Assembly: GCA_964440265.1 (NCBI GenBank)
Contig: CAYTRU010000044.1
Span: forward strand, 1 to 9,347
Direction of reading: 5' to 3'
Length of the DNA stretch: 9,347 bases
From: CAYMUN01 sp964440265
GTDB lineage: Bacteria > Patescibacteriota > Saccharimonadia > Saccharimonadales > UBA4665
A program made the position numbers and the translations under genes. Below the pieces are notes generated by a model. It was not told where the DNA came from and did no database searches. It saw only the letters and a list, made by a program, of their open reading frames with translations. Numbering within the stretch: position 1 is the stretch's first letter; every line of letters begins with the position of its first letter. This document shows, one piece after another, positions 1 through 5,876 of the stretch.

Positions 1-268
1 TTGTTTAGCTATAGGCTCAGCGACCAAGGGACTGCAGCTGAAGCGTAATGCGGTGGTTTTTGGTGAAGTTGGCCTGGCTGGTGAGATTCGACATGTTCCC
101 TACGCTGAAAAACGCTTGCAAGAAGCTAAGAAACTTGGTTTTGATGGTGCTATAGGCCCTCTCGCCAAAACCGGAGCCGGAGCCCCTGCCAAGGCTGCTA
201 AGTTGTCGGATCTGCATGGTGTCAGCAATGTTCGCACTGCCCTCAATCAGTTCCTCGAGAAGGATTAA
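1..268 (+). CDS. radA: DNA repair protein RadA (Sms), C-terminal fragment cut by window start
   Basis: Open reading from base 2 to the TAA at 266-268 gives the last 88 residues of a protein whose 5' part lies outside the window. The fragment contains VVFGEVGLAGEIRHV followed by an ERLQEA-like helix (here EKRLQEAKKLGF). This is the hallmark of the Lon-protease-like C-terminal domain of RadA, and the end matches the family's usual C-terminal helix (VRTALNQFLEKD). RadA is a RecA-like ATPase that drives branch migration and loads a helicase at recombination intermediates; its Lon-like part is a structural ring domain, not a protease. The zinc finger, Walker motifs and KNRFG motif would lie upstream and cannot be checked. 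A GTG at 53 could be misread as the start of a 71-residue gene, but the homology continues upstream of it without a break. Confidence 0.9.
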   Translation, partial: CLAIGSATKGLQLKRNAVVFGEVGLAGEIRHVPYAEKRLQEAKKLGFDGAIGPLAKTGAGAPAKAAKLSDLHGVSNVRTALNQFLEKD

Positions 269-290
269 AAGAAAAAGGCCGACGTAGCCT
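267..290 (-). terminator. Likely intrinsic terminator of the PBP gene
   Basis: Read on the - strand, AGGCT (290-286) can pair with GGCCT (280-276) around a 5-base loop, with one U-G pair closing the loop. It is followed directly by TTTTCTTTT (275-267). It starts 14 bases beyond the PBP stop codon and ends against the radA stop codon, which fits two converging genes. The stem is short, so termination may be only partial. On the + strand there is no T tract after the hairpin, so it should not stop radA transcripts efficiently. Confidence 0.5.
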
Positions 291-304
291 GCTGCTAACT
301 GCTC

Positions 305-3300
305 CTATTGGGTCCAGGTGACAGCAGGTGAGGTAATGCCGCTAGAGGATATGGTAGCGCTATAGCTGCCTGGGACGAGTCCGGTGATTGAGCCACTGGT
401 GCTAGAGAATGATGTGCAGCCGGTTTTGGCGCCAGAGTAACAGATGTTATAGACGGTGCCCGGTCCCAGATCGTTCCAGGTAAAGTTGGCGCTTGTGCCT
501 GAGTGGGTGCTCAGGCTTAGCGTTAAAGACTGGGAGGCCGCCGGTACAGAGTAAGCCATGTTGGCGCTACTGCTAGCTTGGTACAGCACACTATCGGTAA
601 CTGTTGCTACTAGCGAACCATTACCTGAGGCTGTGGGGTTATAGGTAAAGGAAATGGTACTAGGGGAATCGGAGACGTTTTCGCTGTGTATGGTTTGGCC
701 GCCAAGCGTAAAGACAATGTTGCCAGGAAATTGGCTACGCTCGGAGTCGCTCAGTGGGTGAGTGCCTTGGGTAACAGTGGCAGTAATAGTACAGCTTGTA
801 TCACAACTCGCCGGTGCAGTCAGTGTTACGGTCGGCGGACTGTCGCTACAATTGTGTACATCATCAGTAGCGACACTAGTAGCTGAGCTGGCAGGCGTAC
901 TGCCGATGCTTTGTTTGCCACCATTAAAGATATCGATGTTCCAGAAGGTAATGTTACTATTGCTGACGGTGTTTTTAGCTAAGGGCGGCGTACAACCAGT
1001 AGCGACTTTGCCGGAGACTTTATCGAGAGTTTGGGAACTGTTTTTGGTGTTCCCCCCACCCACGTACCATCCTGGGTAGAGATCATTCGTCGGACTAGGC
1101 TCGACATCACCGTAGTGGATTTTGTTACGTACTACGAAAGCCGGAGCAGATTTAACGGTGGCGGGCTGTACCCAATTGTCTGGCTTGAGGCCGACGTGAG
1201 CGGCTTCCATCAAGTTACGGGTGATCGGCTCGGTGAGTAGCTCCATCGTGGTACTGGGGACTTTTTGAGTAATGTCGACATTGCGGGTATGATTGCCGAC
1301 CCAGGAGACAACAGCGTACTTATTGGACCAGCTGGCCATTAGACCGTCGTAGTTAAGAGCAGTAGTGCCCGTCTTGACGGCAAACTCCCAGCCGTTGGTG
1401 TGCTGAAATTTATAGGCTGGGGGTAGATAACTAGCATTGGGGTCGGAAGCCATGTTATCGACGATGTAAGCTGCATCGGCCTTTATAGCTTGGCGAGGCT
1501 TGTATGTTGGCAAGGCGATGGTCTTGTTGGCAGCATTGGTAATCTTTAGGATATATGTCTTCGGAATAGCCGTACCTAAGCGAGCTAAGGTAGCAAAGCC
1601 GTTGACATGATCATCAAGATGTAGGTAGGCACCATCACCGATGGCTGAAGCGCCATAACACTGCGTGACATCGTTCGGTCCGGCTTTGGTAATATCGACA
1701 CTAGGATCGTAGCAATTATAGGTTTTTTGATGCTTGCTCTCCAGGTAAGGGTTGTACATCATCGCTGAGGCAGTAGCGATCACTTTATTAGTAGAATCGA
1801 CTTTGAGCTTACTATTGTCATTGGGTATGGCTTCGTACATGGCCTTAACAGCCGGTATGTTGCGCGAACCACCAAGAGCGTAGCGTAGTGTGATTGGTCC
1901 GGGGCTAAGGTTATCGTAGTCTACCAGGCAGTTACCCGTGCCTTTAGGTGGCGGCCGACCATGATCAGTACACTTATAGCCTGGCAGTACATTGGCCGCG
2001 GTAGGACTGTCGTAGAGTACTGAGCCAGCACCGACATTATTATTGTTGTCGATCAGCGTGGCATAGTCATAGGGCTTGAAGGTCGAGCCGGGTGAGATCC
2101 GTACCGAAGAGGCATAGTTAATCTTACCGTGATCCAGGTCTTTGAAGTCAACGCCACCGACCAAGGCCACGATTTGACCACTGTGCACATCTTCTACTAC
2201 AGTAGCTTGCTCGTCAGCGAGGCCACCGGTCAAACGAGTGACATTCTTAATATTATTTGCCACAATCTCTTCAGCTTTGGACTGCAGTGTGAGATCTACG
2301 GTAGTAATTACTTTCCAGCCACCCCGGTTAACGGTCGTGGCGCCATACATTTGTTCCAGTTGCTGCTTGGCGGCCATGACAAAGTAAGGAGCCTTAATGT
2401 CCTGGTACTTATCTGAAGCTTGAGGATGAACTAGCGCCATGACATCAGTTTTTTTGGCCTCAGTAGCTTGTTTCTGAGTGATGAAACCTTGTTTGGCCAT
2501 CTGATCGAGGATGTAATGCTGTCGATCGAGTAAGGCTGTCTGGTCAAAGATGTCACTCGTGACAGCCGCGTTATACTTGCTGCTGTTATAAGGCGAGTAG
2601 TAACCGGGGGACTGAGGAATGGCAGCCAGCATGGCGGCTTCTGCCAGCGTCAAATCTTTAGCGCTCGTTTGGAAATAATCACGAGCAGCTGCCTCTATAC
2701 CGTATTCTGAGCCGCCGTAAGGGGCGATATTGAGGTAGCCAGTCAAAATATCATCTTTAGAGTACTCGCGTTCAAGCTCAGTCGCCAGGATTAACTCCTT
2801 CACCTTACGAGTGATGGTCCGGTTGTCGGTCCAGTTTAGGCTTAGTTTGACCAACTGTTGCGTGATCGTAGAGCCACCCTGAACAGCCCCGCTGCTACCA
2901 GTAGCATCATGGAAAGCGGCCCGCATGATACCTCGGACATCAAAGGCTCCATGTTTGTAAAAGTCTTTATCTTCGATAGCCACCGTCGCTTGTTTGGCGT
3001 AGTTGGAGATGGCTTTGCTCTCTACACCGATACGCTTGATATTTTGGTAATCATTGTACAGCACCGTCTGGCCGGTGCGGTCATAGTAGACGGTAGTACC
3101 ACCTAGGGTATCGCCGGATAAGTCTTTGATTTTTGGTAGATCCTTACGGAAGTAGGCAAACAGGCCGATAGTCAGGAAAAAGCACACTACTATGGTAATG
3201 CCTGTAATTTTAAGTCCCATAATAAGGCCCTGACGGCTAAACCAGTAGCGCAAGACGCGTTTCGGATGCAGGCGATAGAGAATTCGGCGATAACGATTCT

Positions 3301-3484
3301 TGGGCAGCGTGCTCAGATAGGCGGCTTTGGCAGCTTGACGAGCTGATTTTTTAGCTTTCGATCGGTCACTGAAGGAACGGTTAATCTGGATCTGTCGACC
3401 GCTTTTGGTATTAACGGTATTTTTAGCCCGACGGCTCCGAGGCTTAGTTTGTTTCATAGTCGGCTCTCTGTCTCCCTCATTCAA
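305..3484 (-). CDS. Class A penicillin-binding protein (PBP1A type), bifunctional, with Ig/FN3-like tail
   Basis: This is a membrane-anchored peptidoglycan synthase that polymerises lipid II (GT51 domain) and cross-links stem peptides (transpeptidase domain). Residues 1-85 are cytoplasmic and very basic (25 K/R). Residues 86-112 form the single membrane span. The GT51 domain (about 155-315) has EDKDFYKHGA with catalytic E171, GGSTITQQLVK (203-213), RKVKELILATELE (226-238) and the KDDILTGYLNIAPYG block (243-257). The transpeptidase (about 425-735) has nucleophile S467 in STFK (467-470), SRN (540-542) and KTGT (704-707), so all catalytic motifs are intact. The tail (about 780-1059) is rich in Ser/Thr and looks like one Ig-like domain (about 884-980) and one FN3-like domain (about 985-1059). 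At 1059 residues it is longer than the usual 700-850. The start is TTG at 3484 with AGAGG six bases upstream; ATG at 3457 (codon 10) is the alternative. It is the only gene here on the - strand. Confidence 0.95.
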   Translation of the reverse strand: MNEGDREPTMKQTKPRSRRAKNTVNTKSGRQIQINRSFSDRSKAKKSARQAAKAAYLSTLPKNRYRRILYRLHPKRVLRYWFSRQGLIMGLKITGITIVVCFFLTIGLFAYFRKDLPKIKDLSGDTLGGTTVYYDRTGQTVLYNDYQNIKRIGVESKAISNYAKQATVAIEDKDFYKHGAFDVRGIMRAAFHDATGSSGAVQGGSTITQQLVKLSLNWTDNRTITRKVKELILATELEREYSKDDILTGYLNIAPYGGSEYGIEAAARDYFQTSAKDLTLAEAAMLAAIPQSPGYYSPYNSSKYNAAVTSDIFDQTALLDRQHYILDQMAKQGFITQKQATEAKKTDVMALVHPQASDKYQDIKAPYFVMAAKQQLEQMYGATTVNRGGWKVITTVDLTLQSKAEEIVANNIKNVTRLTGGLADEQATVVEDVHSGQIVALVGGVDFKDLDHGKINYASSVRISPGSTFKPYDYATLIDNNNNVGAGSVLYDSPTAANVLPGYKCTDHGRPPPKGTGNCLVDYDNLSPGPITLRYALGGSRNIPAVKAMYEAIPNDNSKLKVDSTNKVIATASAMMYNPYLESKHQKTYNCYDPSVDITKAGPNDVTQCYGASAIGDGAYLHLDDHVNGFATLARLGTAIPKTYILKITNAANKTIALPTYKPRQAIKADAAYIVDNMASDPNASYLPPAYKFQHTNGWEFAVKTGTTALNYDGLMASWSNKYAVVSWVGNHTRNVDITQKVPSTTMELLTEPITRNLMEAAHVGLKPDNWVQPATVKSAPAFVVRNKIHYGDVEPSPTNDLYPGWYVGGGNTKNSSQTLDKVSGKVATGCTPPLAKNTVSNSNITFWNIDIFNGGKQSIGSTPASSATSVATDDVHNCSDSPPTVTLTAPASCDTSCTITATVTQGTHPLSDSERSQFPGNIVFTLGGQTIHSENVSDSPSTISFTYNPTASGNGSLVATVTDSVLYQASSSANMAYSVPAASQSLTLSLSTHSGTSANFTWNDLGPGTVYNICYSGAKTGCTSFSSTSGSITGLVPGSYSATISSSGITSPAVTWTQ

Positions 3485-3490
3485 TCAAAA

Positions 3491-3495
3491 CCTCT
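3491..3495 (-). promoter_or_regulatory. Ribosome binding site supporting the TTG start of the PBP
   Basis: On the - strand AGAGG ends six bases before the TTG at 3484-3482, a good Shine-Dalgarno spacing. The competing ATG at 3457 has only a weak GAGAG six bases upstream. The nine extra residues (MNEGDREPT) do not change the domain reading. Confidence 0.5.
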
Positions 3496-3512
3496 AAACG
3501 TGTGTAGAGCTA

Positions 3513-3521
3513 ATTATAGCA
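3513..3521 (-). promoter_or_regulatory. Extended -10 promoter of the PBP gene
   Basis: The - strand reads TGCTATAAT, a perfect TATAAT hexamer (3518-3513) with the upstream TGn extension. No convincing -35 box lies 16-18 bases upstream, which is common for extended -10 promoters. A start of transcription near 3506 would give a leader of about 22 bases that contains the AGAGG site and the TTG start codon. Confidence 0.65.
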
Positions 3522-3572
3522 AAATTTGTTTGTGAAAAGGTTTATATTTTCTCTAACCGAGAAGTAGACGAG

Positions 3573-3581
3573 TGATATACT
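3573..3581 (+). promoter_or_regulatory. Extended -10 promoter of tyrS
   Basis: TGATATACT gives a TATACT hexamer (3576-3581) with a TGn extension. The expected start is near 3588, leaving a leader of about 26 bases, too short for a T-box. The -35 position (3553-3558) has no match to TTGACA. It overlaps a small inverted repeat, TTCTC-N5-GAGAA (3549-3563), that could bind a regulator or be chance. The promoter lies back to back with that of the PBP, with about 57 bases between the two -10 hexamers. Confidence 0.6.
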
Positions 3582-3603
3582 AAAGTGCACCGATTACTTT
3601 ACC

Positions 3604-3608
3604 AAGGA
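3604..3608 (+). promoter_or_regulatory. Ribosome binding site of tyrS
   Basis: AAGGA lies five bases before the ATG at 3614. It is the clearest Shine-Dalgarno site in the window and fixes the tyrS start. Confidence 0.65.
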
Positions 3609-3613
3609 ACTAC

Positions 3614-4858
3614 ATGAAACTCTCTGAAGAACTAGCATGGCGTGGTTTTTCTAATCAAACCACTTATAAAGACCTAACTGCTCTAGATGGAGAACCAATT
3701 ACCTTTTACTGGGGCGTTGATCCGAGTGCTGACTCGATGACCATAGGTAACCTGGCGGCGGCCATGATGGTCAAGACTTTTATGCGACATGGTCACCACG
3801 CGGTCTTGCTTGTTGGCGGTGCGACCGGCATGATCGGGGATCCGGACGGGAAAAATGATGAGCGCAGTCTAAAGAGTCTGGAGGAGATTACCCGTAATAA
3901 GCAGGGTTTGACTGAGCAGTATCGTCAAATTTTTGGTAAGCAAGATTTCCAGATTGTAGATAATTATGATTGGTTCCAGGACATGCACTATTTGCAATTT
4001 TTGCGGGATATTGGGAAGCATGTGCCCTTGCGACAGATGTTAGCTCGTGATTTCGTGCAGAGCCGCCTCGGCGAAGAGGCTACTGGCATTAGCTATGCTG
4101 AGTTCAGCTATGTGCTAGTCCAGGCTTACGACTTTCTTAACTTGTATGAAAACCACGGTGTTACCCTCCAGCTTTGTGGTTCTGACCAGTGGGGCAACAG
4201 CATAGCTGGCGTGGATCTGATCCGTCGCAAAACTAGCGGTGAGGCCCATGTGTACTCCACGCCTTTGATTATCAATAAGGCGACAGGCCAGAAATTTGGC
4301 AAGACCGAAGAGGGAGCGGTCTGGCTGGATGCCACCAAAACTACACCTACTGCCTTTTATCAATTCTGGATTAACACCGATGACGCCGGCGCTGAAGAGT
4401 ACCTAAAAGTCTTTACTGAACTGGACAAAGCTGCCATCGACACGGTTATGGCCAGACACCACGAAAATCCTGGTAGCCGTATCGCCCAAATCGAATTAGC
4501 CCGCGCCGTGACGGCGTTAGTCCATAGCGAGCAGGACATGAAGCTAGCCGAGCGTGTGACCGACTATATGACCGGTAAGGCTTCAATTGGTGAAGCTACC
4601 AGCGTTTTGGAGGTTATTCGTCAAGAAATCCCGGCTATGAAGAGCAAAACGGCTGGCTCAATCACCGAAGCCTTGGTTGCGACTGGTCTGGCTGCCTCTA
4701 ACACTGAAGCCCGACGCCTTCTAAGTAGTAACGCCATCTCGATTAACGGCCAAAAAACTACTCGTGAGACCTTTGAGCCAGCAGATTTCAAAAACGGCCG
4801 CCTGCTGCTGCGTCGCGGCAAAGCCTTCAAAGATTCCGCCTTAGTCGAGCAGGAGTAG
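3614..4858 (+). CDS. tyrS: Tyrosine-tRNA ligase (TyrRS, class I)
   Basis: It activates tyrosine with ATP and charges tRNA-Tyr in the cytoplasm. The 414-residue length is normal for bacterial TyrRS with a C-terminal S4 domain. The Rossmann domain shows YWGVDPSADS (32-41), the HIGH-equivalent TIGN (43-46), LVGGATGMIGDP (66-77), the tyrosine-pocket residues Y166, Q170 and D173, GSDQWGN (189-195) and the KMSKS-equivalent KFGKT (227-231). An alpha-helical anticodon-binding part follows, then an S4 RNA-binding domain (about 348-405) that recognises the long variable arm of tRNA-Tyr. Compared with the Geobacillus enzyme, the first His of HIGH is Thr43, the second is Asn46, Thr40 is Ser38 and Cys35 is Trp33. 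The other pocket residues are kept, so the enzyme is probably active. It is transcribed alone, divergent from the PBP gene. Confidence 0.97.
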   Translation: MKLSEELAWRGFSNQTTYKDLTALDGEPITFYWGVDPSADSMTIGNLAAAMMVKTFMRHGHHAVLLVGGATGMIGDPDGKNDERSLKSLEEITRNKQGLTEQYRQIFGKQDFQIVDNYDWFQDMHYLQFLRDIGKHVPLRQMLARDFVQSRLGEEATGISYAEFSYVLVQAYDFLNLYENHGVTLQLCGSDQWGNSIAGVDLIRRKTSGEAHVYSTPLIINKATGQKFGKTEEGAVWLDATKTTPTAFYQFWINTDDAGAEEYLKVFTELDKAAIDTVMARHHENPGSRIAQIELARAVTALVHSEQDMKLAERVTDYMTGKASIGEATSVLEVIRQEIPAMKSKTAGSITEALVATGLAASNTEARRLLSSNAISINGQKTTRETFEPADFKNGRLLLRRGKAFKDSALVEQE

Positions 4859-5053
4859 TGCTCGTTACAGGGAGTTCTCATTTTACTGCCTCGGCAGTAG
4901 CTAGATTGTTCGATGTACCGAGCTTTACTGCTCAAGCTAGTGCAATCTTAAACTAACCGGAAAGACCAAAAAATGCTGTTTGAGTCGTGATTTTCAGGAT
5001 TAGCTGCGTTATTTTGATGAAGTCCTATATACTAGGACATAGTTTCACTAGAA
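4859..5053 (+). other. Spacer with overlapping hairpins between tyrS and the methyltransferase
   Basis: No gene is visible in these 195 bases. TACTGC (4884-4889) and GCAGTA (4894-4899) form a perfect 6-bp hairpin with loop CTCG. AGATTG (4903-4908) and CAATCT (4943-4948) can close a larger arm, inside which AGCTT (4921-4925) and AAGCT (4934-4938) also pair. A second TACTGC at 4926-4931 can compete for the same GCAGTA. None of these hairpins is followed by a T tract, so a standard intrinsic terminator for tyrS is not evident. The 3' end of the spacer carries the promoter of the next gene. Confidence 0.4.
5022..5038 (+). promoter_or_regulatory. Promoter -10 inside a perfect palindrome (candidate operator) before the methyltransferase
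   Basis: GTCCTA (5022-5027) and TAGGAC (5033-5038) are perfect inverted repeats around a 5-base centre. The TATACT hexamer at 5028-5033 occupies the centre and the first base of the right arm. With a start near 5040, the leader would be 14 bases to the TTG at 5054 or 20 to the ATG at 5060. No good -35 box is seen. A protein bound to the palindrome would block RNA polymerase; whether one exists is inference. Confidence 0.45.
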
Positions 5054-5854
5054 TTGATTATGACAAATACTTCAACCTCGAAAACGAAAGCTGCTGGTAG
5101 TCACCGAAAGGCTGATCAGTACAACGACCCAAAGCATAACTATTTACATTATTGGGACGGTCGTCAGTACGAACATATGGCTGAGCAGATCGCCATTACT
5201 CGCTTGCTGCGCGGTAAACATTTTCGGACAGCTGTTGACGTGGGCGGTGGATATGGCCGTCTCTGCGTGCAGCTGGAGCGTTATGCTGAGCAGGTCACTT
5301 TAGCGGAACCGAGCCAGCAGCAGCTGGATATCGCGGTGGATTTCCTCAAAGGTCACCCAGAGATAAAGCGCCGTTTGATGCAGGCCGACGACCTGAAGTT
5401 TGCAGATGATAGCATCGACCTGCTGACCATGATTCGTGTCATGCACCACTTGCCAGATCCTAGTGCTGAATTCCGTGAGATCGCGCGGGTATTGAGTCCC
5501 GAGGGTTACGCCGTTATCGAGGTCGCCAATTATCTACATATTCGCAATCGCTTACGTCATTTGGCAAGGCGGGAGAAGTTACCGGTGAAGCCGGTAGATA
5601 TTCGTTCTGCTGCCAATAAACGCGATGAGGAAATTCCCTTCGTGAACCACAATCCTTCAACAGTTATCCGGCAACTAGAACATGCCGGCCTGCGTGTGGA
5701 GGCCACCTTGTCTGTTTCCAATTTACGCAGTGTCCGGCTTAAAAAGATCATGCCCCGCGAAATCATGCTAGGTGCCGAACGCTTATTGCAGCGCCCCCTG
5801 GCTACTATCTATTTTGGTCCTAGTATCTTCTTCCTCGTTCGAAAAATAGGCTAG
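5054..5854 (+). CDS. Class I SAM-dependent methyltransferase, substrate unknown
   Basis: This is a soluble protein with a Methyltransf_11-type Rossmann core. From the TTG start, motif I is VDVGGGYGRL (61-70), the acidic residue that holds the SAM ribose is E85 (VTLAEPS), ADDLKFADDS (111-120) is the adenine-side loop, and IRVMHHLPDP (127-136) is the post-motif segment typical of UbiE-like small-molecule methyltransferases. An N-terminal segment with DPKHNYLHYWDGRQYEHMAE (25-44) precedes the core, and about 100 residues after it carry many basic residues. There is no signal peptide or membrane span. The substrate cannot be read from the sequence; homology to quinone methyltransferases reflects only the fold. 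ATG at 5060 (codon 3) is an equally good start, and neither has a clear ribosome site. It has its own promoter and ends 22 bases before recG. Confidence 0.85.
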   Translation: MIMTNTSTSKTKAAGSHRKADQYNDPKHNYLHYWDGRQYEHMAEQIAITRLLRGKHFRTAVDVGGGYGRLCVQLERYAEQVTLAEPSQQQLDIAVDFLKGHPEIKRRLMQADDLKFADDSIDLLTMIRVMHHLPDPSAEFREIARVLSPEGYAVIEVANYLHIRNRLRHLARREKLPVKPVDIRSAANKRDEEIPFVNHNPSTVIRQLEHAGLRVEATLSVSNLRSVRLKKIMPREIMLGAERLLQRPLATIYFGPSIFFLVRKIG

Positions 5855-5863
5855 ATAGTCTCG

Positions 5864-5869
5864 TATACT
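5864..5869 (+). promoter_or_regulatory. -10 element placed for a leaderless recG transcript
   Basis: TATACT ends seven bases before the recG ATG at 5877, so transcription would start at or within a base of the start codon. No Shine-Dalgarno site lies in the 22-base gap, which agrees with leaderless translation. There is no TGn extension and no clear -35 box, so the promoter rests mainly on the hexamer and its position. Readthrough from the methyltransferase gene is also possible. Confidence 0.4.
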
Positions 5870-5876
5870 AAAATAC

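Noticed and set aside
53..268. A complete 71-residue gene starting at GTG 53.
   Set aside because: The RadA homology runs upstream of the GTG in the same frame to the window edge, so this is the tail of a longer gene.
762..1079. Several + strand open frames of 66-105 codons opposite the PBP gene (686-3106).
   Set aside because: They lie entirely antisense to an intact, well-recognised coding region, show no family motifs, and overlap one another in different frames.
4884..4899. Hairpin TACTGCCTCGGCAGTA as an intrinsic terminator of tyrS.
   Set aside because: No T tract follows on either strand; it is kept only as a possible RNA structure.
4621..4935. A - strand open frame of 104 codons over the end of tyrS.
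   Set aside because: It mirrors the S4 domain coding sequence of tyrS, has an Arg- and Ser-rich composition typical of shadows, and has no recognisable domain.
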